Source: Nocardiopsis gilva YIM 90087 (GTDB lineage: Bacteria; Actinomycetota; Actinomycetes; Streptosporangiales; Streptosporangiaceae). From it: a stretch of DNA of 64,000 bases. A program made the translations under genes and the position numbers. The first letter of the stretch is position 1; each line of letters opens with the position of its first letter. Below, piece after piece: positions 1-8,899 of the stretch. The notes beneath the pieces are model-generated. The model worked only from the letters and a program-made list of their open reading frames with translations, made no database searches and was not told the DNA's origin. The stretch is from positions 1,364,001-1,428,000 of the forward strand of contig NZ_CP022753.1 of assembly GCF_002263495.1 (NCBI RefSeq), read 5' to 3'.

Positions 1-741
1 CGCCGCACCGATCCACCGCCGTGCCCCCGCCCCGTGCCACACCCAGCCGATGATCAGCCAGATCAGCAGCAGGGAGAGCATGTAGCCCCAGGTGTTGGTG
101 AACTCCCACGGCGCCTTCGGGCGCGCGGTCGCGTACCCCAGGACGTCCATGATCTGCGCCGCCTGCGGATGCACGAGCGCCTGCACGTAGGCGTCGGAGG
201 CGATCGAGGCGGGCAGCGCCATCTCCAGCGGCGAGGTGAACTCGAAGGAGGGCGCGAACATGCCGAGCAGCCCGCCGGCGATGGTGGCCAGGCACAGCCA
301 CCCCAGCACGCGCGCCACCACGACGTCCGGAAGCTCCCGGCGGGACAGGTTGCCGACGTAGAGCAGGAGCACCGTGAGGGCCAGGTAGTTGAGGACCCGG
401 GCGAGCGCACCGAGCGGCCCCCCGCTGTCGGCCAGTGTGCCCGGCGGGGTCAGCCCGATGAGCGCGAGCCCGGCGATCGCCCACAGCAGGAAGAGCGCCC
501 AGAGCCCGAAGCCCGGCGGCAGCCGCAGCCCCGGGCCCTGGTGGCGTCGGACCAGCTCGGCGGCCATGGGCAGGGCGAAGAGCCAGAAGGCGAACGGCCC
601 GATTCCCAGGGCCCACCACAGCGGGTATCCGGCGATCAGCCAGATGAACGGCCATCCCGTGGTCCGCACGATCGTTTTCCGCTCGCCCGGAGCCCGGGCG
701 CCGTCCGCAGCGCGCGCCAACGGCGCGCCCCCGGCCGCCAT
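1..741 (-). CDS. O-antigen ligase/polymerase-like membrane protein (partial)
   Basis: This open frame runs off the left edge, so only the first 247 codons are visible. It starts at an ATG overlapping the stop of the upstream gene (ATGA), which indicates translational coupling in a polysaccharide operon. It has strongly hydrophobic segments (around residues 32-60 and 75-95, and again near 125-180) and ends with the motif KAPWEFTNTWGYMLSLLL. An aromatic-Thr-Asn-Thr-Trp-Gly signature followed by a membrane helix is typical of Wzy/WaaL-like polymerases or ligases of actinobacterial exopolysaccharide clusters. Expected role: polymerising or transferring lipid-linked saccharide units at the outer face of the membrane. 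The family is inferred from hydropathy and this motif; the substrate is unknown. Confidence 0.72.
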   Translation of the reverse strand, partial: MAAGGAPLARAADGARAPGERKTIVRTTGWPFIWLIAGYPLWWALGIGPFAFWLFALPMAAELVRRHQGPGLRLPPGFGLWALFLLWAIAGLALIGLTPPGTLADSGGPLGALARVLNYLALTVLLLYVGNLSRRELPDVVVARVLGWLCLATIAGGLLGMFAPSFEFTSPLEMALPASIASDAYVQALVHPQAAQIMDVLGYATARPKAPWEFTNTWGYMLSLLLIWLIIGWVWHGAGARRWIGAA

Positions 742-2366
742 CACTGCCGCAGGGAGGGCGCCGCGGAGGACAGGTCGTCGGCGGACGTGCCTTCTGGCGC
801 GCCGCCCACCGAGGCGTCCGCCGATGGGTCGGGCTTGGTCGCCGCGGGGTTCGTGGCCGAGACGCTGTCCGGCCGCTGCGCGGGCACGGTGACCAGGCCG
901 GGGACGTCGGCACCGGTGGCGTCGAAGCGGTCGAGCGCCGCCGCGAGTTCGGGGCCGGGGGTCCGTCCCAGCTCCAGCACCGGGAGCACCAGGTCGCAGA
1001 CGCCGGCCATGGCCTGCGCGTCGGCCCGCTCCGACATCGGCGCGGAGGCGACCACGACGTACCGGGTGCCGCCGCGAACGCTCCGCAGCAGGTAGGCCAT
1101 GGCCCCGCACTGGAGCAGCCCGGCGGCGTCGCACTCGCCGAAGCGCAGGACCCGCAGGCCGGGGATCCCGGCGGGGCGGTAGGCCAGGCGGGCCGGGTCG
1201 GCCCCGGTGGTCAACACCTCGGCGAGCCCGGGGCCCGGTGGGAGTTCGAGCAGTGCGCCGACGGCCGTGTCGTCGGGGTCGGCGCAGATCAGCAGCACGT
1301 CGGTGTCGATGCGGGCGAGCGCGGCGGCGAGGTTGACGGCGACGATCGCTCCGGAGGGTCCGGAGGAGACGCCGGGCACCAGCACCACGCGTCCGCCTTC
1401 GCCCGACCGGGCGCCGAGGGTGTGGGCGAGGCCGTTGACGCGCTGTCCGGCGGGCTCGGTGGCGGAGAGCAGTCCGGTGGGGCCGCTGCCGGCGCCGCCG
1501 GGCCCGTCCTCGGCGATGTCGAGCAGTACCGGGGTCGACGTGCACCGCCGCAGCTCGCGCGTGCTGTGCAGGCGGCGGTCGCGGCGCTCGCGGACGTAGG
1601 CCGCGGTCAGTCCGGCCATCAGACCCAGCATCAGCCCGCTGACCAGCCACAGCAGCGAGCTGGGGGCCGCGGCGGACTCGGGCTTGGCGGCGGGGCTGAT
1701 GACCTGCCCGGGCGTCAACGACGCCCGCAGGGCACTGAGCGGGTTGATCTCGCTGTTCAGATCGGTGATCTCACGCTGCACCGACTGGCTTTCGGCGCGA
1801 GTACGGGAGTCGTCCTCCCCGTCGCTCGTGCTTTCCGCGAGCTTGTCCAACTTCTCGGCACGGTCCTTGACCTCGGCCCGCAGTGAGGCGAGGCGGCCGT
1901 CGATCCGGTCGATCGCCTCGTTTCGGCGGTAGGCGAGGTAGGCATCGGCGAACGCCGCGGACCCGGTACGCGCCGCCTCGGGCGAACCGGCGGCATATCC
2001 GATGTCCAGCACGCTGCTGTTCGGCGGCACGGTGACCTGGACACGCTGCCGGAGCCGCGCGGGGTCCTCATCGGTCCCCAGCACCTTGGCCGCCACGCCC
2101 GCCACCCGAACCGAGCGCACGATCTGCGCCTCGGTGTCGAGATTGACCTCCCCATCGGTGCGCCCGCCGCGCCGGTCCGTCAACTCGGCCAGCCCCGAGG
2201 GGCGGACCTGGACCGATGTGGTCGCCATATAGGTCTTCGGAGCGAGAACGACGGCGATAGCGGCCAGCACCACCCCCGCGAGGGCGGCCGCCACCACAAC
2301 GCGCCATTGACGGCGCAGCATGGCCAGGTAATCGCTGAGCTCCGGTTCGGAAGCGGCGGTCTGCAT
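741..2366 (-). CDS. Wzz/BY-kinase-like polysaccharide chain-length protein
   Basis: 541 residues. The N-terminal Wzz-type domain has a first membrane helix at about 22-42, an extracytoplasmic stretch with heptad-like charged helices (about 150-215), and a second helix at about 238-258 ending in RERRDRR. The cytoplasmic C-terminal half resembles the ATPase part of bacterial tyrosine kinases (CpsD/Wzc) and MinD/ParA folds. However, the P-loop reads GVSSGPSGAIVAVNLA, without the GKS/GKT lysine, and no C-terminal tyrosine cluster is visible, so kinase activity is doubtful. Such proteins set chain length and export of capsular or exopolysaccharide. An AAAGGA box lies 11 nt before the ATG. It is followed by a coupled ligase-like gene. 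Confidence 0.85.
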   Translation of the reverse strand: MQTAASEPELSDYLAMLRRQWRVVVAAALAGVVLAAIAVVLAPKTYMATTSVQVRPSGLAELTDRRGGRTDGEVNLDTEAQIVRSVRVAGVAAKVLGTDEDPARLRQRVQVTVPPNSSVLDIGYAAGSPEAARTGSAAFADAYLAYRRNEAIDRIDGRLASLRAEVKDRAEKLDKLAESTSDGEDDSRTRAESQSVQREITDLNSEINPLSALRASLTPGQVISPAAKPESAAAPSSLLWLVSGLMLGLMAGLTAAYVRERRDRRLHSTRELRRCTSTPVLLDIAEDGPGGAGSGPTGLLSATEPAGQRVNGLAHTLGARSGEGGRVVLVPGVSSGPSGAIVAVNLAAALARIDTDVLLICADPDDTAVGALLELPPGPGLAEVLTTGADPARLAYRPAGIPGLRVLRFGECDAAGLLQCGAMAYLLRSVRGGTRYVVVASAPMSERADAQAMAGVCDLVLPVLELGRTPGPELAAALDRFDATGADVPGLVTVPAQRPDSVSATNPAATKPDPSADASVGGAPEGTSADDLSSAAPSLRQ

Positions 2367-2394
2367 GCGGGTACGAATCCTTTCAGCGGCTCCA

Positions 2395-2445
2395 CGTTAG
2401 GTAAATAAATATGTACCAACAGTAGTCGCTGAGGGACTGCCAAAC
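2395..2445 (-). promoter_or_regulatory. AT-rich promoter region of polysaccharide operon
   Basis: Just upstream of the chain-length gene is a markedly AT-rich patch (TAAATAAATATGTACC on the plus strand) in otherwise about 70% GC DNA. Read on the minus strand it holds several TA-rich hexamers that could be a -10 region. No convincing -35 partner at 17-18 bp is seen, so an extracytoplasmic-function or activator-dependent promoter is possible. Confidence 0.3.
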
Positions 2446-2523
2446 GGTGACCTGAACGGGAGATTTCCGCACCGCTGCAAAGCTTTACGTTCGACACGCC
2501 CGGTCGGGAGGCGCACCACCACC

Positions 2524-2582
2524 GGTGATCACGGGAACCCCTCGGACAAGCCGGGCGAACTCAGAGGATTCCCGTGATCACC
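2524..2582. terminator. Palindrome (GTGATCACGGG type) after mfd
   Basis: Inverted repeat GGTGATCACGGGAA / TTCCCGTGATCACC with 14-nt perfect arms and a 31-nt loop, 16 bp beyond the mfd stop codon. There is no U-tract. It shares the TGATCACGGG core with the 62-bp palindrome at 34999-35060 and resembles the GTTGATCTCGG family elsewhere in the window. Likely a terminator or 3'-end stabiliser of mfd. Confidence 0.55.
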
Positions 2583-2597
2583 TGCGCGATGGACGGA

Positions 2598-5500
2598 TCA
2601 CGGCGTGGTGGCCGGCTCCTTCTGCTTGTTCGGCTCGAACAGTGCCTCTACCAGCTCGGTGCACCACTGGAGCAGTTCCAGGTCGCGCAGTTGGCGGCCA
2701 CCGATTCCGCCCGCCTTGGGGACCGGGACCAGGAGGGTCTTGGCGGGTTCCTTGTAGACGGCCTTGGGGTACAGCCGCCGCAGGCGCAGCTGCTGGGACT
2801 CGCGTAGCTCCACCGGGCTGAAGCGGATCTGGGTGCCCTGCAGGACGACGTCGCTCAGGCCCGCGCGCTTGGCCAGCACCCGGAAGCGGGCCACGCTGAG
2901 GAGGTTGTCCACCGGCTGCGGCGGTGCGCCGAAGCGGTCGGTGAGTTCCTCGCGGGCCGCGGCGATGTCGTCGTTGCCGGTGACGCCCGCGATCCGCTTG
3001 TAGGACTGCAGCCGCAGCCGCTCGCCCGGCACGTAGTCGTGGGGGATGTGCGCGTCGATGGGGAGCTCGACCTTGGTCTCCGCCTCAACCTCGGCCGCGC
3101 CTTCGCCGCCCTTCAGTTCGCGGACGGCCTCGCCGACCATGCGGACGTACAGGTCGAACCCGACCCCGGCGATGCTGCCGGACTGCTCGGCGCCGAGGAT
3201 GTTGCCCGCGCCGCGGATCTCCAGGTCCTTCATGGCCACGTACATGCCCGCACCGGTCTCGGTGTGCTGGGCGACCGTGGTCAGCCGCTCGTGGGCGGTC
3301 TCGGTCAGCGGCTTCTCCGGCGGGTACAGGAAGTAGGCGTAGGCCCGCTCCCGGCCGCGGCCCACGCGGCCGCGCAGCTGGTGCAGCTGTGACAGGCCGT
3401 AGGTGTCGGCGCGGTCGACGATCAGCGTGTTGGCGTTGGGGACGTCGAGCCCGGACTCCACGATCGTGGTGGAGACCAGGACGTCGAAGTTCTTCTCCCA
3501 GAAGTCGACCATGACCTTTTCGAGCTGCTGCTCGTTCATCTGCCCATGCGCGTAGGCCACCCGCGCCTCGGGCACGAGTCTGCTCAGGGTCGCGGCGACC
3601 TTCTCGATCGAGGCCACCCGGTTGTGCACGAAGAACACCTGGCCGTCGCGCATCAGCTCGCGGCGGATGGCGGCGGCGATCTGCTTCTCCTCGTAGGGGC
3701 CGACGAACGTCAGCACCGGGTGCCGCTCCTCGGGCGGGGTGAGGATGGTGGTCATCTCCCGGATGCCGGTGAGCCCCATCTCCAGGGTCCGCGGGATCGG
3801 GGTCGCCGACATCGCGAGCACGTCGACCTGGGTGCGCAGCCGCTTCAGCGCCTCCTTGTGCTCCACACCGAAGCGCTGCTCCTCGTCGATGATGATCAGG
3901 CCCAGGCTCTTGAACTTCGTCTCGTTCGACAGCAGCCGGTGCGTGCCGATGACGACGTCGATCTCGCCCGTGCGCAGCCCCTCGCGGGTCGCCTCGACCT
4001 CGCCGTCGGTCTGGAACCGCGACAGCGGCTTCACGGTGATCGGGAAGGACGCGTAGCGCTCGGAGAACGTCGACATGTGCTGCTGCACCAGCAGGGTGGT
4101 CGGCACGAGCACCGCCACCTGCTTGCCGTCCTGCACCGCCTTGAACGCGGCGCGCACCGCGACCTCGGTCTTGCCGTAACCCACGTCGCCGCAGATCAGC
4201 CGGTCCATCGGGACCGGCTTGGCCATGTCGCGCTTGACCTCCTCGATGGCGGCCAGCTGGTCGGGCGTCTCCACATAGGGGAACGCGTCCTCCAGCTCCC
4301 GCTGCCACGGGGTGTCCGGGCCGAACGGGTGGCCGGGTGACGCCTGCCGGGCCGAGTACAGCCGGATCAGGTCGCCGGCGATCTCCCGGACGACCTTGCG
4401 CGCCCGGCTCTTCGTCTTCGACCAGTCGGCGCCGCCCATCTTGGACAGCGTCGGCGACTCGCCACCCACATACCGGGTGACCTCGTCGAGCTGGTCGGTG
4501 GGGACGAACAGGCGGTCGCCGGGCTGGCCGCGCTTGGTCGCCGCGTACTCGATGACGAGGTACTCGCGGGTGGCGCCCTGGATGTTGCGGCTGACCATCT
4601 CGATGTAGCGGCCCACGCCGTGCTGCTCGTGCACCACGTAGTCGCCCGGCTTGAGCTGGAGCGGGTCGACCGTGCCGCGGCGGCGGCTGGGCATGCGGCG
4701 CATGTCGCGGGTCGAGGACTTCTGCCCCACGAGGTCGGTCTCGGTCAGCACGACCAGGCGCACCGACCTCCACACGAAGCCGTGCTCGATCAGCCCGGTG
4801 GTGACCGTCGCGATCGCGGGGTCGGGCGCCGAGTCCACGCCCGGGCTCAGCCGCGCGCCGAGTCCGGCGTCCTTCAACATGTCGACCAGGCGCTCGGCCG
4901 GGCCGTGGCCCGGTGTGAGGAGGACGACGCGCCACTCGTCGTGCAGCCACGACTTCACATCGGCCAGCGCCCGCTCGGTGTCACCGCGGTAGGCGTCGGC
5001 CGCGGCGGCGCCGAGCGTCACGGACGCCTCGGCGCCCTCCTCCTCGGCGACGTCGCCGGAACCGAAGGGGCTCAGCGTCCACCACGGAAGTCCGCGCGCC
5101 TCGGCGTCGGAGCGCAGCTGGGCGATGGACTTGTAGGCGGAGGCGCCCAGGTCGATGGGGGCCTCGCCGCCGGAGGCGGCGTTGATCCACGAGGCGTCCA
5201 GGAACTCCTTGCTGGTCGCCTCCAGCTCGACGGACCGGGTGCGGATGCGCTCGGGGTCGCAGCCGACGATGTGGGTGCCCTCGGGCAGGTAGGCGAAGAG
5301 CGGTTCCATCCGGTCGGCGAGCACCGGCGCGAACGCCTCCATGCCCTCCACCGAGATGCCGTCGGCCAGCTTGTCCAGCACATCGGCGAGCGACGGGTGC
5401 TCCTCGGCGAGCGCCCTGGCACGCTCCCGCACCCGCGGGGTCAGCAGCAGCTCGCGGCAGGGCGGGGCGAACAGCCCCGACGCGGCGTCCACGCCGCTCT

Positions 5501-6200
5501 TGGCCTGCTCGCCGCCGATGGAGCGCTGGTCGGCGACCTGGAAGTAGCGGATCTCCTCGACCTCGTCGCCCCAGAACTCCAGCCGCAGCGGGTGCTCCTC
5601 AGTGGGCGGAAAGACGTCGAGGATGCCGCCGCGAACAGCGATGTCGCCGCGCTTCTCCACCAGGTCGACGCGGGCGTACCCGGCGTCGACGAGCGAGGCC
5701 ACGACGTCCTCCAGGGCGACCTCGTCACCCGGGCGGATGCGCACCGGCGTGAGGTCGCCGAGCCCCGCCACCAGCGGCTGCAGGACACTGCGGATCGGCG
5801 CGACGACGACGCGCAGGGGAGCGGTCAGCGGGTCGGCCGGGTCGGGGTGGGCGAGGCGGCGCAGCACGGCGAGCCGCTGCCCGACCGTGTCGGAGCGCGG
5901 CGAGAGCCGTTCGTGCGGCAGTGTCTCCCAGGCCGGGAAGAGCGCGACGGTGTTCTCCGGCAGCAGCGACCCCAGCGCGTCGGTCAGGTCCGCGGCCTCC
6001 CGCTCGGTGGCGGTGATGGCGAGGATCGGACGGTCGGCGCCCACTGGGGCGTCGGCCGCCAGCGCGGACACCAGGAACGGGCGCAGAGCCGGGGGCGCGA
6101 CGAGGTCGAGACGGGGGTCGTGACCGCTGCGCGCGGTCGCGATCGTTTGCTTGAGCGCCGGGTCGTCGGCGACGACGGCGAGAAGTCCAGAGAGGCTCAT
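2598..6200 (-). CDS. mfd: Transcription-repair coupling factor Mfd
   Basis: 1200 residues, the usual length. Mfd is a DNA translocase that pushes RNA polymerase stalled at lesions off DNA and recruits UvrA. Visible parts: the UvrB-like N-terminal region (about 1-330), the RNA-polymerase-interaction segment around residue 515-590 (GDYVVHEQHGVGRY), superfamily-2 helicase motifs with Walker A GDVGYGKTE near 673 and DEEQ near 770, helicase motif VI GRVGRGRERAYAYF, and a C-terminal TRCF domain. The start ATG has no strong Shine-Dalgarno. It is transcribed divergently from the APS kinase gene, and an inverted repeat closes its 3' end. All key ATPase residues are present. Confidence 0.97.
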   Translation of the reverse strand: MSLSGLLAVVADDPALKQTIATARSGHDPRLDLVAPPALRPFLVSALAADAPVGADRPILAITATEREAADLTDALGSLLPENTVALFPAWETLPHERLSPRSDTVGQRLAVLRRLAHPDPADPLTAPLRVVVAPIRSVLQPLVAGLGDLTPVRIRPGDEVALEDVVASLVDAGYARVDLVEKRGDIAVRGGILDVFPPTEEHPLRLEFWGDEVEEIRYFQVADQRSIGGEQAKSGVDAASGLFAPPCRELLLTPRVRERARALAEEHPSLADVLDKLADGISVEGMEAFAPVLADRMEPLFAYLPEGTHIVGCDPERIRTRSVELEATSKEFLDASWINAASGGEAPIDLGASAYKSIAQLRSDAEARGLPWWTLSPFGSGDVAEEEGAEASVTLGAAAADAYRGDTERALADVKSWLHDEWRVVLLTPGHGPAERLVDMLKDAGLGARLSPGVDSAPDPAIATVTTGLIEHGFVWRSVRLVVLTETDLVGQKSSTRDMRRMPSRRRGTVDPLQLKPGDYVVHEQHGVGRYIEMVSRNIQGATREYLVIEYAATKRGQPGDRLFVPTDQLDEVTRYVGGESPTLSKMGGADWSKTKSRARKVVREIAGDLIRLYSARQASPGHPFGPDTPWQRELEDAFPYVETPDQLAAIEEVKRDMAKPVPMDRLICGDVGYGKTEVAVRAAFKAVQDGKQVAVLVPTTLLVQQHMSTFSERYASFPITVKPLSRFQTDGEVEATREGLRTGEIDVVIGTHRLLSNETKFKSLGLIIIDEEQRFGVEHKEALKRLRTQVDVLAMSATPIPRTLEMGLTGIREMTTILTPPEERHPVLTFVGPYEEKQIAAAIRRELMRDGQVFFVHNRVASIEKVAATLSRLVPEARVAYAHGQMNEQQLEKVMVDFWEKNFDVLVSTTIVESGLDVPNANTLIVDRADTYGLSQLHQLRGRVGRGRERAYAYFLYPPEKPLTETAHERLTTVAQHTETGAGMYVAMKDLEIRGAGNILGAEQSGSIAGVGFDLYVRMVGEAVRELKGGEGAAEVEAETKVELPIDAHIPHDYVPGERLRLQSYKRIAGVTGNDDIAAAREELTDRFGAPPQPVDNLLSVARFRVLAKRAGLSDVVLQGTQIRFSPVELRESQQLRLRRLYPKAVYKEPAKTLLVPVPKAGGIGGRQLRDLELLQWCTELVEALFEPNKQKEPATTP

Positions 6201-6537
6201 ATCACCAAAAGGGGCGTGTGACAGTGGGACCGATCAGTGCGGTGGATCGCAACACGCACGGCTGCGCTCCCCATTCGCTCACGAGACAGGGTTCCCCGGT
6301 GCCAAGAGTACGCGTCGCGCCGCACCCGTGGCGCCCGGAAGGTACCGGACTGGATCGATCTGTCGGGTCGGCGCACGTGTAGCCGGACTCGTGCGGAAGA
6401 ACATCGGAGATCACCTCGCGTAACACTCCAGGAGACCGGGGTGTTCCCGGGGGCGCGCCCGTGTCCGGAGCACCCCGCGGCATACGCTGGACCTCGACAG
6501 GACCGAGAGAACGCGAGCCGGACGAGCGGAGGTCGGG
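6201..6537. promoter_or_regulatory. Divergent intergenic region mfd / APS kinase
   Basis: 337 bp without a gene, presumably carrying both divergent promoters. The only candidate I can point to is TACGCT at about 6484, upstream of the APS kinase gene and matching the loose actinomycete -10 (TANNNT). No clear -35, riboswitch or strong inverted repeat is seen. Confidence 0.3.
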
Positions 6538-8109
6538 TTGGACGCCAACCAGTTGGACGCCGACCAGCAGGGGCAGGGCCAACAGGACACGGCGCCGGTG
6601 TTCACCCCGGACCCGGTGACGCTGGCCCACCTGGAGCTGATCCTCAACGGCGGTTATCCCCTGCCCGGCTTCATGACCTCGGAGGAAGCCGCGTCCACGA
6701 TCAAGCACGGGCGACTGCCCGACGGGACACCCTGGCCGGTTCCGGTCACCCTTCCCGTGCCCGACACACTCGCCGACGCCGAGCGGCTGGTCCTCGCCGA
6801 CCCCGAGGGTGCCCCGCTGGCCGAACTCGACGTCAGCGAGCGCTGGTGGTGTGACGACAGCGACCGCGACCACGAGCACGGCCACCGGCTGGCCGGTGAG
6901 GTGCGCTTCGCCCGGCCGCCGATGTACGGGGTCCTGCGCCACCTGCGGATGGCCCCGGCCGAGATCCGCGGCCAGCGTGCGATCGGAGGGTTCGCCGACC
7001 GCCCTCTGCTGGCCGTGCTGGCCGACCGGCCGCTGCACCACCGCTCCCTGCACCAGATCCGCGCCGCCGCCGAGGAGGCCGTCGAGGAGGGCCGCGCCGA
7101 GGTCCTGGTGATCATCAATACTCCGCTCGACGACGAGGGGCTGACCGCGGCGATCCTCGCCGCCGAGCCGCTGCTGCCGCCGCGGACCAGGTTCGTGGTG
7201 ACCACCCTGCCCACGCGCGGCGGTGCCCATACGCTGCCGACCGGCCGCTATGACCTGCTCGCCGCGCACGTGGCGCGCGCGTATGACGCCACCCACCTGC
7301 TCATCGACCGCGCCCCGGGGACTCCGGCGCCCTCGGAAGAGGACCGGGGCCCCGCGCCGATCCCGATTCTCCCGGGCGCGGAGTGGCGCTACGACACGCG
7401 TGAGGAACTGTGGCGCCACGCCGACCAGGTGGCACCCGACCGCGCCGAAACCGAGCCCGGAGACGCCGAGGTTGAGGAGATGCTCGCGCGCGGCCGGGAG
7501 CTGCCCTCCTGGTTCACCCCGGCCCGGGTGGCCGCCGAGCTCCACCGGCTCCGCCCGGCGCGGACCCGGCGCGGCCTCACCCTGTTCTTCACCGGCCTGT
7601 CGGGGTCGGGCAAGTCCACGATCGCGCGCGGTGTGGCCGAGGGGGTGCGCCGCGCGGGACGGAGCGTGACCCTGCTCGACGGCGATGTCGTCCGGCGGAT
7701 GCTCTCGGCCGGGCTCACCTTCTCCCGCGAGGACCGCGACCTCAACATCCGCCGCATCGGCTATGTCGCCGCCGAGATCACCCGGCACGGCGGCGTGGCG
7801 ATCTGCGCCCCCATCGCTCCCTATGCCGCCACGCGCGCCCAGGTGCGCGCCATGGTGGAGGAGAACGGCGACTTCTTCCTCGTGCACGTCGCCACCCCGT
7901 TGGAGGTGTGCGAGGCGCGCGACCGCAAGGGGCTGTACGCGAAGGCCCGCGCGGGGGAGATTCCGGAGTTCACCGGCGTGTCCGACCCTTACGAGGAGCC
8001 GACCGACGCCGAGCTGGTGCTGGACACCCAGGACACCACCGAGGGGGAGTCCGTGGCCGAGGTGCTCGCGGCACTCCGCTCCGGCGGCTGGCTGCCCGAC
8101 CACAACTGA
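6538..8109 (+). CDS. cysC: APS kinase fused to degenerate ATP sulfurylase
   Basis: 523 residues from a TTG start preceded by GGAGG. The C-terminal half (about 345-520) is an intact adenylyl-sulfate kinase: Walker A GLSGSGKST, LLDGDVVRRML, NIRRIGYVAAE, then KGLYAKARAGEIPEFTGVSDPYE. It phosphorylates APS to PAPS, the sulfuryl donor for sulfation or reduction. The N-terminal half resembles ATP sulfurylase (PLPGFM; then a RPLHHRSLH segment where the QTRNPxHRAH catalytic motif would be). The altered QTRN/HxxH residues suggest that this half is inactive or structural. No other sulfate-assimilation gene adjoins. It follows mfd divergently and is 25 bp upstream of mazG, so the two are probably co-transcribed. 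Confidence 0.88.
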   Translation: MDANQLDADQQGQGQQDTAPVFTPDPVTLAHLELILNGGYPLPGFMTSEEAASTIKHGRLPDGTPWPVPVTLPVPDTLADAERLVLADPEGAPLAELDVSERWWCDDSDRDHEHGHRLAGEVRFARPPMYGVLRHLRMAPAEIRGQRAIGGFADRPLLAVLADRPLHHRSLHQIRAAAEEAVEEGRAEVLVIINTPLDDEGLTAAILAAEPLLPPRTRFVVTTLPTRGGAHTLPTGRYDLLAAHVARAYDATHLLIDRAPGTPAPSEEDRGPAPIPILPGAEWRYDTREELWRHADQVAPDRAETEPGDAEVEEMLARGRELPSWFTPARVAAELHRLRPARTRRGLTLFFTGLSGSGKSTIARGVAEGVRRAGRSVTLLDGDVVRRMLSAGLTFSREDRDLNIRRIGYVAAEITRHGGVAICAPIAPYAATRAQVRAMVEENGDFFLVHVATPLEVCEARDRKGLYAKARAGEIPEFTGVSDPYEEPTDAELVLDTQDTTEGESVAEVLAALRSGGWLPDHN

Positions 8110-8134
8110 CCGCGCAGGAAAGAGCATCGACCGC

Positions 8135-8899
8135 ATGAGCGACGCGTCCACCACAGACAACGCGGACAACAGTCCGACGGCCCCCGTCACCGGCCACCGT
8201 CTCCTCGCCCTCGTCGAGGTCATGGACACGCTGCGCCGCGAATGCCCGTGGGACTCCCGGCAGACCCACGAGTCGCTGGCCAAGTATCTGCTCCAGGAGG
8301 CCTACGAGACGCTGGAGACGATCGAGGAGGGCGACTACGGCACGCTCCGCGAGGAGCTCGGGGACGTGCTGCTTCAGGTGCTCTTCCACGCGCGGATCGC
8401 CCAGGAGCGCGGCGCGGACGGATGGACGGTCGACGACGTCGCCGACGCCATCATCGACAAGCTCACCCGGCGCCACCCGCACGTCTTCGGTGGAACCGAG
8501 GTCGAGGGTGTGGACGACGTCCGCGCCAACTGGGAGACGATCAAGGCCGCCGAGCGCGCCCGCAAGGGCGACCCCGAGGCCTCGATCCTGGAGGGCGTCC
8601 CCTTCGGCCAGCCGGCCGCGCTGCTCGCCTATGAGCTGCAGAAGCGGGCGGTGCGCAACGGGCTGCCCGAGGACCTCATCACCGACGACGGGGACGCGGG
8701 CGGCGGCCTGTTCGCCGGGGTCGACGCGGAACGCCGGCGGGAGGCCGACCCGGAGATCGACCTGCGCGCCGCGGGCCGCCGGTTCGATCAGCGGGTCCGC
8801 GCGGCGGAGGCCAAGGCCCGCGCCGACGGCCACGACCCCCGCGCGCTCACCCCTGAGCAGTGGCGCGCGTATTGGGGTGCGGAGCGGCCGGGGGAGTGA
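8135..8899 (+). CDS. mazG: Nucleoside triphosphate pyrophosphohydrolase MazG
   Basis: 254 residues from an ATG with an AGGAAAGAG ribosome site. MazG hydrolyses (d)NTPs to NMP plus pyrophosphate and has a house-cleaning and (p)ppGpp-related role. The MazG domain at about 25-120 carries the metal-binding helices (CPWDSRQTHESLAKYLLQEA; then LREELGDVLLQVLFHARIA; EELGD motif). The C-terminal part has a second, weaker MazG-like helix bundle and ends in AYWGAERPGE. Its 3' end overlaps the convergent ftsW-like gene by 53 bp. Proximity to mfd and eno matches the common actinobacterial order. Confidence 0.93.
   Translation: MSDASTTDNADNSPTAPVTGHRLLALVEVMDTLRRECPWDSRQTHESLAKYLLQEAYETLETIEEGDYGTLREELGDVLLQVLFHARIAQERGADGWTVDDVADAIIDKLTRRHPHVFGGTEVEGVDDVRANWETIKAAERARKGDPEASILEGVPFGQPAALLAYELQKRAVRNGLPEDLITDDGDAGGGLFAGVDAERRREADPEIDLRAAGRRFDQRVRAAEAKARADGHDPRALTPEQWRAYWGAERPGE

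Noticed and set aside
6202-8283. 693-codon minus-strand frame across the APS kinase gene
   Set aside because: Antisense shadow of a gene with clear kinase motifs; low-complexity His/Arg/Gly content and no conserved domain.
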